Shown: positions 54,701-61,648 of the stretch, in pieces | Layout: every line of letters begins with the position of its first letter | Position numbering within the stretch: the stretch's first letter is position 1 | Assembly: GCF_009469695.1 (NCBI RefSeq) | Contig: NZ_SSSR01000002.1 | Coordinates: 248,001 to 312,000, forward strand | Source: Propionivibrio limicola | GTDB taxonomy: Bacteria > Pseudomonadota > Gammaproteobacteria > Burkholderiales > Rhodocyclaceae | Direction of reading: 5' to 3' | Length of the DNA stretch: 64,000 nucleotides | The notes under the pieces: model-generated | What the model saw: only the letters and a program-made list of their open reading frames with translations | Databases searched by the model: none | Told to the model about the DNA's origin: nothing | Program-made: the position numbers and the translations under genes

Positions 54701-55414
54701 GCGAGCGGCAGCATTCGTACGCGCGATGGGCGTTTCGACGCTTATGGCCAGCAACTCGCTATTGAACGCGGCATCCTGACTTTTCAGGGGCTGCTCGACA
54801 ATCCGGCGCTCGATGTGCGTGCCGTCCGAAAGGGAATGGCGGTCGAGCCGGGCGTGCAGATTGCCGGCACCGCGCAGCGCCCGGTTGTTCGGCTGGTGTC
54901 CGATCCCGATGTGCCGGATGCCGAAAAGCTTGCGTGGCTTGTGCTCGGCCATGGCCCGGAATCAATGGGTACGGGCGACGCGACCGTGCTTCTGTCGGCG
55001 GCTGGCGGGCTGCTCGGCAACAATTCAGCCAACGTCGTTCAGCAGCTGAAGAAGACGTTCGGCATCGATGAACTTGGTTTCCGCCAGGGGGATATCAGCG
55101 GCAACGGAGGGCGTCAGCCGAGCAGCCGGATCGCCGGAAGCAGTGTCGATACCTCTGCCACGACCGGCAGTCAGATATTCAGCGTCGGCAAGCGCTTGTC
55201 GTCAAACGCCATACTTTCTTATGAACAATCGCTGGGCAAGGCCGAAAGTGTGGTGAAACTTACCGTAAACCTGACCCGGCAAATTTCGGTCATCGGCCGG
55301 ACGGGCAGCGACAACGCGCTGGATATCTTCTACACCTTTACCGTGGGTGAATCCCCCCGTCGGAAACGGCGGGGGGAGACGACGGTCAGCGAACCTTCTT
55401 CCAGGTCGGATTAG
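51740..55414 (+). CDS. tamB: TamB-like translocation/assembly module protein
   Basis: 1224 residues. One N-terminal membrane anchor (about 9-30), a very long beta-rich repetitive periplasmic stretch and the C-terminal DUF490/TamB domain (about 870-1215) with PNLDLDVTADLGRQFLFSGA, GILTFQGLLDNPALDVRAVR, FGIDELGFRQGDISG and TTGSQIFSVGKRLSSN. It spans the periplasm as a hydrophobic groove and works with TamA. The start ATG 51740 is nearly contiguous with tamA. The last 29 bases overlap the convergent DUF2950 gene and contain a strong hairpin. Confidence 0.94.
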   Translation: MKLKPKRMLLALMLVLSATLAVAGWLVVTESGLQVLARLAMTATRDRLFMADVQGRLLGDFSIGTLRWTAPELQIEAGGIEVAWAPATLVEKRIQIDAVRIARLRIDSAESAEPAPLPADLTLPLPVAVRKFAVAAFEWGDSLSVTDMAGRLESDGEQHRLAGFSARVLDTAITSEVSLSGKAPFRLHGTGRVRGLIADKPLELTLGAEGTLERIELVATGQKGVSGEGQIRLTPFAAVPYAQARLAVKDVDPAAWLAGSPHALLSMSLEVEPQGEGVTGRFSAINHRPGLLDQHLLPFEKGHGKFNWQSAGVLLSELSLVFPDGGSLSGEGKWAENLLTLSLGARRVDAARLISTLRQTRLNGPVSIVLGADRQRVALNLKDERFAVAVDAERAGSTITARRLELSSAEARLLASGVLETDERMAFSMKGELRRFDPSRFFRLPAAQLNARFDAQGRLAPGLVVDGRFELDESRYAGLPLAGRGRLNVAWPIVSHADVALSAGPSRLTVAGSFGHAQGKLTVQIDAPDLSLFGVDGGVFGQVAVSGNSREPHVALRLNAEHLGYRQWGRVSGLAVRASLAGANDSPLEVDLAAAQLDLPGHPALAKNMVFRLAGRNDNHRMELAADLAGMYRFGLGAEGGLSPGQRWHGQMYDLRLAGEDKSRRLLLRRPALVNVSRDGWSFGPAEIAGDAADWNAVVRAGADTRRLAVGLVGHGARLGQVEGGLEAAMEGSWKIAANAPWHGRLRINTADLAWLGELLGEGWQTGGCFVGELDLMGTPSRPLSSGRFNGDQLVLRLPDQGLHLDQGQLSAELDNNLLRIRRLRFASILSSVPRPLRLAIGEAASVFAEPGSLDVSGEMRIDRASGADSAFLDIQLDRLGAWQLPDQWVAVSGSGRVTWQEGALGVHGKVGVDAGYWQLAPGGMPRLSDDVVIKRPGVQSRPAFRPNLDLDVTADLGRQFLFSGAGLQTRLVGDVRLTARGRDVPRASGSIRTRDGRFDAYGQQLAIERGILTFQGLLDNPALDVRAVRKGMAVEPGVQIAGTAQRPVVRLVSDPDVPDAEKLAWLVLGHGPESMGTGDATVLLSAAGGLLGNNSANVVQQLKKTFGIDELGFRQGDISGNGGRQPSSRIAGSSVDTSATTGSQIFSVGKRLSSNAILSYEQSLGKAESVVKLTVNLTRQISVIGRTGSDNALDIFYTFTVGESPRRKRRGETTVSEPSSRSD
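55353..55376. other. strong hairpin at convergent gene ends
   Basis: CCCCCCGTCG (55353-55362) and CGGCGGGGGG (55367-55376) pair with one G-T wobble around a GAAA tetraloop. It lies in the last codons of tamB and near the end of the DUF2950 gene. No T-run follows, so it is not a classical terminator, but it may protect 3' ends or stall polymerase. Confidence 0.65.
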
Positions 55415-56324
55415 GATTGAAACGTTGCATGCGAAGCACGATGCTTTCAGTGTTTGATCCAAGGTTCTTCTCGTACAGCACGCCATCGTGGCTGACCATG
55501 AACGTCGATACACCGGAATTGCCGTGCTTTGCCGGGTAGGCGACGACGGCGAAGCCGCCGATGAGTTTGCCGCCAACCCGGTAATCGTAGGCCCCGCCGC
55601 GCGCGGCCTTGCCTTGCGCTTCAAGGAGACGATACCGATAGCCATGGTAGACCCCTGCGCCAGCGTTTCCCGCGCCCTGTTTCTGTGCATCTACCGATGC
55701 CGCGCCAACCAACGGCCCGAGCGGACTTGGAGGCTCGTTTGCCGAAACCGGCCAGTAAAGTCCGTCGCGTTTGCCCGCTGTGGAAATGAAACGGCGCGCA
55801 TAATCGTAGAAACCGTTGCCGTCCAGATCGCCGCTCGCGTATTCCCGTTGGGCGTCGACAACGGCCAGCAGGGTTTGCATGGCATCCAGTTCATTTCGTC
55901 CGATACGGCGTCGCAACACCTCTTCTCGTCCGGCTACGGCATCGAAGCGCCATGCACTACCTTGGCGCACCAGTGGTGCTGGGAAAGGCCAGGCGTCGTC
56001 GCCAATGAGCAGTACGGCATGATCGTCCGACGTAGGGGTGATCGTGTGCTTGCGCTCATAGGCATCCAGAAAGCGTTTCCAGTCCTCGCGGTCTGCGGTA
56101 GCGTCGCCACTGGACAACCAGCTGGCTGAGTCTGCCCCCATCAACTTGAGGATCATTGGGCGGTCGCCAGCCCGTGCCGCGGTGGCAAGCGCAGCGGCGA
56201 CTTCTTCCGGGCTTGAGTAGTTTTGTTGCACGACAGCGGCTTCCGGTGTGGCACTTTGGGCTATCGGCGCTGCACCGAACACCGCAGCGGCCATCAGCAT
56301 CGGAATCATGAGCTTGGGTTTCAT
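55386..56324 (-). CDS. secreted DUF2950 family protein
   Basis: 312 residues. Signal peptide (about 1-25, ending AQSA) followed by the DUF2950 domain: QNYSSPEEVAAALATAAR, DRPMILKLMG, the EVLRRRIGRNELDAMQTLLA helix, AQREYASGDLDGNGFYDYAR, LYWPVSANEPPSPLGPL and a tail in which ...YDYRVGGKLIGGFAVVAYP is well conserved. Function unknown; the fold may bind peptidoglycan or protein, which is speculation. Often paired with a DUF3300 protein, as here, where it follows it by 34 bases on the same strand. ATG 56324 has AAAGGAA upstream. Confidence 0.9.
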   Translation of the reverse strand: MKPKLMIPMLMAAAVFGAAPIAQSATPEAAVVQQNYSSPEEVAAALATAARAGDRPMILKLMGADSASWLSSGDATADREDWKRFLDAYERKHTITPTSDDHAVLLIGDDAWPFPAPLVRQGSAWRFDAVAGREEVLRRRIGRNELDAMQTLLAVVDAQREYASGDLDGNGFYDYARRFISTAGKRDGLYWPVSANEPPSPLGPLVGAASVDAQKQGAGNAGAGVYHGYRYRLLEAQGKAARGGAYDYRVGGKLIGGFAVVAYPAKHGNSGVSTFMVSHDGVLYEKNLGSNTESIVLRMQRFNPNPTWKKVR

Positions 56325-56358
56325 CGTATTCCTTTCTGCGGAAATGGGAGGGGAATGA

Positions 56359-57621
56359 TCAACGGCGACCACCACCGCGTCCACCGCCGCCACCGCGGCT
56401 GCCTCCCCCGCCGCTGAAACTGGCGGATCCGCCACTTCGTCTTCCGGAATCGCGTGTACTGGCCGCGCCTCTTTGGCTTGCATCGCGCGTCGCGGCCGCG
56501 TTGCCGATGCCTGACAAGCCGTTGTTTCGCCCGACGTCGCGCGTTCCACCTCCTGCGCCACTGTCGAAGCGACCACTATCTACACGCCCGCTGTCTCCGC
56601 GTCCACCTTCGAAACGTCCTGCACCCGCGTCGGGGCGACCGGCATCGCCTCGTCCGCCACGGTCCACGCCTCCTAATTCAGTACGGCCACTTTCTGCCCG
56701 CCCACGGAAGTTGTCGCGAGCCTGTGCCGCCTGCCGGTCGCCACCGCGTTCGTACTGCCGCGCGACGTTTTGGTCACGGTAAGCGACCCCTTTACGATGC
56801 TCGACGTTATGATTCCAGTTCGAATTGGAAATCGATGAGCGGTTGAAATTGTTGTACCGATTGACGTCGATATCAACATCGCCGCGCCCCCATCCCCAGT
56901 TGCAGTTTCCCCAGATCGCTGCTCCGACAAAAATACCGGTTGCAAAGGCCAGCCCTGGGGCATAGGCATAGCCTGGCGGATACATGTAATAAGGGGGCGT
57001 CGGGTACCACCACGAACCATAAACCACAGTTGGGTCGTAGGCCGGCACATAGACGACTTCCGGCTTTGGCGATTCAATCACGTAAATCGTATCGCTGCCT
57101 TGCGACTGCTTGGAAACCGCCATTTGTTCGGTAGATTTCAGATTGCCGGCCGCATCGGCTTTGGCACGCAGAGACTGGACTGTCATCATGACGTCGTTCT
57201 GCTGGGCCAGAAAGGCATCGCCCAATTTTTGCGTCCACTCCAGACGTTCGCTCATCTGCTGGAGAACTTGGGGAACTGACGTCAATGATTTGACCGCCGG
57301 ATCCCATGGCTGCTTGACCAAGGCATCCTCTAATGGCTTGCCCGTCACTTTCGGATTGTTTTTTTGCCAGCGCGCAGCCTGTACGACTTCCAGCGGATAG
57401 GTCGAAGCCATGAGCACTTGCGCCAGCAACGCATCCGGATAAAGAGCAATCGGCGCCAACAATTGGTCGAGCTCTTGCTGGGAAAATGTCTTGCTGGGGG
57501 CAGTCGTGCCGGTGGATGGGGGTGTGGCGCCGGTACTTGGTGCCGTCTGGGTGAATGCTGGCGCGGTTGCGAGCAATAAAGCGGCAAGCAGGGCGCCGGA
57601 TCTTTGTTGTCTGTATTTCAT
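56359..57621 (-). CDS. secreted DUF3300 family protein with Gly/Arg-rich tail
   Basis: 420 residues. Signal peptide (about 1-24), Pro/Thr linker, then DUF3300 (about 46-290): SQQELDQLLAPIALYPDALL, YPLEVVQAARWQKNNPK, LVKQPWDPAVKSLTSVPQVL, AYDPTVVYGSWWYPTPPYYM. A Gly/Asn-rich hydrophobic stretch (ATGIFVGAAIWGNCNWGWG) follows. The last 150 residues are low complexity with repeated Asp/Gly/Arg blocks (GRGDSGRVDSGRFDSGAGGG) ending GGGGGRGGGRR. Probably periplasmic or surface-exposed; function unknown. It is the first gene of a two-gene operon with the DUF2950 gene. GGGGGAA precedes the ATG. Confidence 0.9.
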   Translation of the reverse strand: MKYRQQRSGALLAALLLATAPAFTQTAPSTGATPPSTGTTAPSKTFSQQELDQLLAPIALYPDALLAQVLMASTYPLEVVQAARWQKNNPKVTGKPLEDALVKQPWDPAVKSLTSVPQVLQQMSERLEWTQKLGDAFLAQQNDVMMTVQSLRAKADAAGNLKSTEQMAVSKQSQGSDTIYVIESPKPEVVYVPAYDPTVVYGSWWYPTPPYYMYPPGYAYAPGLAFATGIFVGAAIWGNCNWGWGRGDVDIDVNRYNNFNRSSISNSNWNHNVEHRKGVAYRDQNVARQYERGGDRQAAQARDNFRGRAESGRTELGGVDRGGRGDAGRPDAGAGRFEGGRGDSGRVDSGRFDSGAGGGTRDVGRNNGLSGIGNAAATRDASQRGAASTRDSGRRSGGSASFSGGGGSRGGGGGRGGGRR

Positions 57622-58107
57622 CAAGTTCCCCCAAGCACAATAATCATGTCGGGAAGTCTCAACTCGCCGTAAAGGCCAAATTAAAGCCGCCCGACACTCC
57701 AACCGAGAACGGTTGGTTCCGGATTTCGATCGGGAGTTTTGAGCAACGCCCCCAGTTCCCGTCATTTATCGGCAGGGGGCTGTTCTGCTTGTGTGCTTTG
57801 CCCCATTCACCAAGCCGTCGATGCAACTGAGTAAATGCTTTGCGGAAAGAACATCGTACCGACGGCCGCCTCTTGCAGTATAAATTTGGAAATTGGATAT
57901 TCAAGCACCAAGAATTGCCCAAGGGGCGTAGAGGCTGATGCGGTCTGTTCAGCGAGTCGCAGATAACACCTGCGACCAGCCGTTCTTCCTCCTCGATGGG
58001 TGGAATGTGCCTTATGGGTTCCAGCAGTCGCTGGTTCAGAATGGCGGTCCGGAGTTGGCTTGTGCAACTGTTGGGCACCTTTTGAGTTCGGGGCCGAAAA
58101 ACAAAAA
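57622..58107. other. gene-poor stretch of about 490 bases
   Basis: No supported gene. A leftward open frame of 139 codons (57659-58078) has an unusual composition and matches no family I know. The section coding LRTAILNQRLLEPIRHIPPI looks mildly protein-like, so a decayed gene is possible. It includes the promoter region of the DUF3300 gene at its left end. Confidence 0.35.
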
Positions 58108-58127
58108 GGCCAATCCGAAGATTGGCC
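58108..58127 (-). terminator. terminator of downstream tRNA-Arg copy
   Basis: GGCCAATC/GATTGGCC, eight perfect pairs with a TTCG loop on the minus strand, followed by TTTTTGTTTTT on that strand. Confidence 0.92.
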
Positions 58128-58144
58128 TAGCTGTTTGTTCTATT

Positions 58145-58221
58145 TGGCGCGCCCGGAGCGATTCGAACGCCCGACCCCTTGGTTCGTAGCCAAGTACTCT
58201 ATCCAACTGAGCTACGGGCGC
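58145..58221 (-). tRNA. tRNA-Arg(ACG), copy 1
   Basis: 77 bases with encoded CCA. Acceptor GCGCCCG pairs with CGGGCGC. The anticodon loop CTACGAA gives ACG, which reads CGN after A34-to-inosine editing. Identical in sequence to the second copy at 58279-58355. Confidence 0.97.
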
Positions 58222-58241
58222 GCTGCACAGAAATCCAAAAA

Positions 58242-58261
58242 AGCCAATCCGAAGATTGGCT
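58242..58261 (-). terminator. terminator between the two tRNA-Arg copies
   Basis: AGCCAATC/GATTGGCT with TTCG loop on the minus strand followed by TTTTTTGG. Nearly identical to the terminator after copy 1, so each tRNA has its own terminator. Confidence 0.9.
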
Positions 58262-58278
58262 TGAATGTTTGATCTGAA

Positions 58279-58355
58279 TGGCGCGCCCGGAGCGATTCGA
58301 ACGCCCGACCCCTTGGTTCGTAGCCAAGTACTCTATCCAACTGAGCTACGGGCGC
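58279..58355 (-). tRNA. tRNA-Arg(ACG), copy 2
   Basis: 77 bases, same sequence as copy 1 including CCA and anticodon ACG. The preceding terminator and tRNA are duplicated as one unit of about 134 bases. Confidence 0.97.
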
Positions 58356-58471
58356 GCTGCACAGAAGCTGCGCATTCTACTGCAGGTTGTTTGGTTCTTG
58401 CAAGTTTTTTGTGGTTTTTATTTCTTTATTGGGCGGCTTAAGTTTTTAGTTTTTGCGACCAAGAAAACAGG

Positions 58472-58520
58472 TGGCCTCCCCGACAGGAATCGAACCTGTA
58501 TCTCACGCTTAGGAGGCGGG
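58472..58520 (-). other. attachment-site scar: 3' fragment of tRNA-Arg(CCT)
   Basis: On the minus strand the stretch reads CTCCTAA anticodon loop, GCGTG, AGAT, then T-arm ACAGG-TTCGATT-CCTGT, CGGGGAG, discriminator and CCA. This is a tRNA from the anticodon loop to its 3' end. The preceding bases do not make a proper 5' half; four of five anticodon-stem positions still pair. Together with the integrase 103 bases away, this indicates an att core. Confidence 0.8.
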
Positions 58521-58622
58521 AGAATTATAAATCGCAAGTTGTTGAATATACGTACAACTTCCGAGTTTGTGTTATTGTTTTCTGAATTTCCGTCACATTT
58601 TGGGCACACTCGGAGGCTAAAA

Positions 58623-59642
58623 ATGGCATCTTTTCGACAGCGCGAGAGCGGGTTTTGGCAGGCTATTGTTCGGCGAAAGGGGCATCCAGAGGAGTCGAGG
58701 ACTTTTCGAATTCGGAGCGAGGCCGAGGTATGGGCGCGCGAGGTCGAAAGCAAAATCGACAAGGGAGTTTTTGTTTCGACCTCGGACGCGGAGCGGACGA
58801 CGTTCGATGATTTGCTCGAGCGCTTCAAGACCGAGTTTGGCCCGTTCCATTATCGTGAGCGTGAGGACGGAAATGAAACTTGGCGCTTCCAGTGCAGGTG
58901 TCTGTCCCGGTTCTTTGGTCAGTACGCGCTTTCGGCAATCGATCAGAAGCTGATTGTCCGTTTCCGCGAAGCGCGGCTTTCGGGCAACGGTAGTCGCCGG
59001 GCGGTGGGAGAGAGCACGGTCCGGAAAGAGCTTTACATGCTCTCCAAGATCCTTGGGTTTGCGGAAACCGAGTGTGGCATCACGTTGCCGCGCGGGAACC
59101 CGGTCGCGAAGATCCGCAAGCCGCGTGATAGCCGGTCGCGGGATCGTCGTTTGACAGCGGCCGAGTGGGACGCTCTTGAATGCGAATGCAGAAAGAGTCG
59201 TAATCCGTGGCTGGCCTCCGCACTGACGTTCGCCGTTGAGACAGCGATGCGCCAGGGCGAAATGTTGTCGCTTGAGTGGCGGCACGTCGACAAGCAGCGC
59301 CACCTTGCGATGCTGAATGAGACGAAGAATGGGGAGGCTCGCGCGGTTCCTCTTTCCAGTCGTGCGCTGGAAGCCCTAGGAGGGTTGCCGCGCGATCTGA
59401 AGGGGAGGGTGTTCCCGTGCGAACGTTTGACGCTTACACGGGCCTTGACGCGTGCTTGCGCGCGTGCCGGGATCAGCGACTACCGCTGGCACGATCTTCG
59501 TCACGAAGCGCTTTCCCGTCTGGCTGAGCGCGGGGATTTCTCTGTGTTGGAACTGGCTGCGGTTTCCGGGCATAAGACGTTGCAGATGCTCAAACGGTAC
59601 ACGCATTTGCAGGCTGAGAAGTTGGCTCAGAAACTAGGTTGA
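58623..59642 (+). CDS. int: tyrosine-type site-specific integrase
   Basis: 339 residues. The phage-integrase catalytic set is complete: Arg210 (TAMRQGEML), Lys in the NETKNGEARAVPL hairpin, His290 and Arg293 (WHDLRHEALS), His317 (SGHKTLQ) and Tyr326 (KRYTHLQ). N-terminal arm-binding segment opens MASFRQRESGFWQAIVRRKG and a core-binding SAM-like domain follows. ATG 58623 has GGAGG close upstream; an extended frame through the tRNA region is not coding. It probably recombines at tRNA-Arg(CCT). Codon use is less GC-skewed than neighbouring core genes, consistent with transfer. Confidence 0.95.
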   Translation: MASFRQRESGFWQAIVRRKGHPEESRTFRIRSEAEVWAREVESKIDKGVFVSTSDAERTTFDDLLERFKTEFGPFHYREREDGNETWRFQCRCLSRFFGQYALSAIDQKLIVRFREARLSGNGSRRAVGESTVRKELYMLSKILGFAETECGITLPRGNPVAKIRKPRDSRSRDRRLTAAEWDALECECRKSRNPWLASALTFAVETAMRQGEMLSLEWRHVDKQRHLAMLNETKNGEARAVPLSSRALEALGGLPRDLKGRVFPCERLTLTRALTRACARAGISDYRWHDLRHEALSRLAERGDFSVLELAAVSGHKTLQMLKRYTHLQAEKLAQKLG

Positions 59643-59672
59643 TAAGTGTTAATTAACGGTTTACAATAGGTC

Positions 59673-59951
59673 ATGATCAAGTCGTTCGAACACAAGGGGC
59701 TCGAAGCGTTTTTCAGGACGGGGAGTAAAGCGGGCATTCAACCGCATCACGCTAACCGGCTTCGCCTGCAACTGACCATGCTTGATAAAGCGCGGGAGCC
59801 CAAGGATATGAATGCTCCGGGGTGGAGACTGCACGGCTTGAGCGGTGATTTGGCAGGATTTTTCTCGATTACGGTGAACGGTAACTGGCGAATGACGTTC
59901 CGGTTTGACAACGGGGATGCCGTGCTAGTCGATTATCAGGACTATCACTGA
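59673..59951 (+). CDS. higB: HigB-type toxin
   Basis: 92 residues of the RelE/HigB ribosome-dependent mRNA interferase family. Pattern: MIKSFEHKGLEAFFRTGSK at the start, RLRLQLTMLDKAREPKDMN, GWRLHGLSGDLAGFFSITVN and the final strand pair NWRMTFRFDNGDAVLVDYQD. It starts 30 bases after the integrase stop. Toxin-first order is typical of higBA. Stabilises the element. Confidence 0.92.
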   Translation: MIKSFEHKGLEAFFRTGSKAGIQPHHANRLRLQLTMLDKAREPKDMNAPGWRLHGLSGDLAGFFSITVNGNWRMTFRFDNGDAVLVDYQDYH

Positions 59952-59961
59952 GGAGGTTGAT

Positions 59962-60246
59962 ATGAGCAGAATGCACAATCCGGCGCATCCCGGTGAATTG
60001 CTCAGGGAATGGATCCCGGAAGGAATGACAGTAACGGAAGCGGCGTCACAACTCGGCGTCTCGCGCGTTATGCTGTCGAAGATATTGAACGGCAAGGCCG
60101 GGGTTACGGCGGATATGGCTTTGCGACTATCTGTCTGGCTTGATACTACCCCGGAGGTATGGATCGACATGCAGGCTGCGTGGGATCTGTGGCAGGCAGA
60201 GCAGCGCGGATTGCCTGACGTTAAGCCGTTGCGGATGGCTGCGTGA
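59962..60246 (+). CDS. higA: HigA-type antitoxin
   Basis: 94 residues with an XRE-type helix-turn-helix: NPAHPGELLREWIPEGMTVT, ASQLGVSRVMLSKILNGKAG and DMALRLSVWLDTTPEVWIDM, all close to HigA. It starts ten bases after the toxin stop with GAGGAGG-like sequence before the ATG. It should neutralise HigB and repress the pair. Confidence 0.93.
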   Translation: MSRMHNPAHPGELLREWIPEGMTVTEAASQLGVSRVMLSKILNGKAGVTADMALRLSVWLDTTPEVWIDMQAAWDLWQAEQRGLPDVKPLRMAA

Positions 60247-60342
60247 TTTTGGGGCCAGTTAGGGCCAAAAAAGTCTGAAAATCGCGTTGAGATCGTCATT
60301 TTCGACGATCCACGCGCGGCGCGAGTGAGGTACGATAGGGGC

Positions 60343-60786
60343 ATGAATTGGATGCAATGTCTCTCCCTCTCCCTCTCTGAGCAGCGCGGCTTCGGCGCCG
60401 AGCGCGTCGCGACCGAGCGCTTTTTTGCGGCGCTTGCAGTCGGCAGTGTGGTGCTTGCTTTTTGCATGTTTGGCGTGGCTGCTATTGCAGTTGCGCTGAT
60501 TGTCATAGTCGCGTTTGTTGTTCGCTCTTGCGCGGCAGGCGGCGCGTCGGTCTTGCGGCGCGGCATTGCAGCAGTCGACAGCGCGCAAAGGGCTGACCGG
60601 TCGGCGTCGCGCGGCATTATTTTCTGCACAATTTCTTTTTCATTCTCAGCACTCCGCGCGTTTTGTGCTGCTTCGCTCCTCGCTGCAGAGCGGATTTATG
60701 GCGATGTATTGTTAGCTCACGTCGCTCTCGCCCCGCGTCAACTCCCCACGCCCCGCGCCTCCCGGCGCGGAGCGCTGCTGCGTTAG
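60343..60786 (+). CDS. possible small membrane protein, weakly supported
   Basis: A 147-codon frame starting ATG 60343 with AGGGGC before it. One strong hydrophobic region (about 30-60: FAALAVGSVVLAFCMFGVAA and following Val/Ile-rich residues) would span the membrane. The second half is Ser/Ala/Arg-rich and less protein-like. No family recognised. Located between higA and the AlpA-like gene, where 608 bases otherwise hold no gene. May be spurious. Confidence 0.35.
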   Translation: MNWMQCLSLSLSEQRGFGAERVATERFFAALAVGSVVLAFCMFGVAAIAVALIVIVAFVVRSCAAGGASVLRRGIAAVDSAQRADRSASRGIIFCTISFSFSALRAFCAASLLAAERIYGDVLLAHVALAPRQLPTPRASRRGALLR

Positions 60787-60854
60787 GGGCCGCCCGCCTC
60801 GTCTCCGCGCCGGAACTTTTTACCCGGCGGCCTCGCTGAAAAAGTGAGGCAAAA

Positions 60855-61178
60855 ATGCATTTTCCTATCGATTTTCCGGCTTTCGCCGGCCTGCGCATCT
60901 GCGCGCAGTTTCTCGGTTTATCCTACTCGCATATTAGAAAAATAACATACGACCAGCGCCCGGCGCCGGCTGGCTGGCCTGCGCCGGTGCGGGTTGGCGG
61001 CAAGGTCGGCTATCTCAGGCACGACCTCGAGCGTTGGCTTGATTCGCTCAGCAGCGCCGCTGATCAGGTGTCTGCTTGCCCTGGCGCGCCGGCGCAGCAG
61101 GCCGCTGAAACGCCCCCTCCGCGCCGCCGGGGGCGGCCGCGGAAACTTGAGTCCGCCGCGCGGGGGGCAAAAAAATGA
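60855..61178 (+). CDS. AlpA/excisionase-like regulator with C-terminal AT-hook
   Basis: 107 residues. Residues about 13-62 form a MerR/AlpA-type winged helix: FLGLSYSHIRKITYDQ, then APVRVGGKVGYLRHDLERWL. The tail has Pro/Ala linker and RRRGRPRK (about 90-97), an AT-hook core (GRP), which is unusual for the family. Likely controls excision or expression of the element. Its stop overlaps the next start as ATGA, so translation is coupled to the sigma-like gene. Confidence 0.75.
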   Translation: MHFPIDFPAFAGLRICAQFLGLSYSHIRKITYDQRPAPAGWPAPVRVGGKVGYLRHDLERWLDSLSSAADQVSACPGAPAQQAAETPPPRRRGRPRKLESAARGAKK

Positions 61179-61648
61179 ACGACTTTGCCCTGATCAAAAA
61201 ATATGCAGGAATGATAAAAAAGATCGCGCGCGAGGAAAGTTTTTTGGATGGCGATGACGATTTGATGCAGTCGGCATTTTTGCAGCTGCTTGAATGCAAA
61301 GGTAAATTTGATTCGGACCGGGGCGCGAGCTTTGCGACGCGCTGGCTGAGTTTGCTGCGCTTTGATTTGCGGCGGCAGGTAGCTGGTGGGCGGTATGGGG
61401 TAGAGCTGGATGCGCCGGACGTCGAGAATGAGTTGTCTGCGCAGGACCCACGGGACGTTGAGCGCTGGCGGGTCGCCGAATTGGACGACGAGACGGAGCG
61501 GCTCTGCGCAGCGCTGCGCGAGGCCGACACTGCCTACATCGCGCAGCGTCGCGGCGTGACGCGGCGGCGTGTGCAACAGTGCGTCGCGAGGCAGATTGCG
61601 TCGATTGCCTGCGGCGGAGATCTTTTCGCGGTGGGGTGGGGGCGATGA
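61175..61648 (+). CDS. small sigma-70-like protein on mobile element
   Basis: 157 residues. The N-terminal half (ALIKKYAGMIKKIAREESF, then DDLMQSAFLQLLECKGKFD and SFATRWLSLLRFDLRR) resembles sigma region 2: a helix contacting core polymerase followed by the DNA-melting helix. The C-terminal half ends with a helix-turn-helix (YIAQRRGVTRRRVQQCVARQ) in the place of region 4. The two are joined by an acidic linker (ELDAPDVENELSAQDPRDVE). It is shorter than most ECF factors, so it may be a reduced or inactive variant. Coupled by ATGA to both neighbours. Similarity is by pattern only. Confidence 0.65.
   Translation: MNDFALIKKYAGMIKKIAREESFLDGDDDLMQSAFLQLLECKGKFDSDRGASFATRWLSLLRFDLRRQVAGGRYGVELDAPDVENELSAQDPRDVERWRVAELDDETERLCAALREADTAYIAQRRGVTRRRVQQCVARQIASIACGGDLFAVGWGR

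Noticed and set aside
58278-58622. N-terminal extension of the integrase
   Set aside because: The open frame passes through tRNA-Arg and the tRNA scar; ATG 58623 with GGAGG is the proper start.
60718-60800. Possible integron attC site (GCGTTAGGG near a GC-rich palindrome)
   Set aside because: The left core (GCCTAAC-type) is missing and the right core ends in G rather than C, so the site is incomplete; no integron integrase or cassette array is present.
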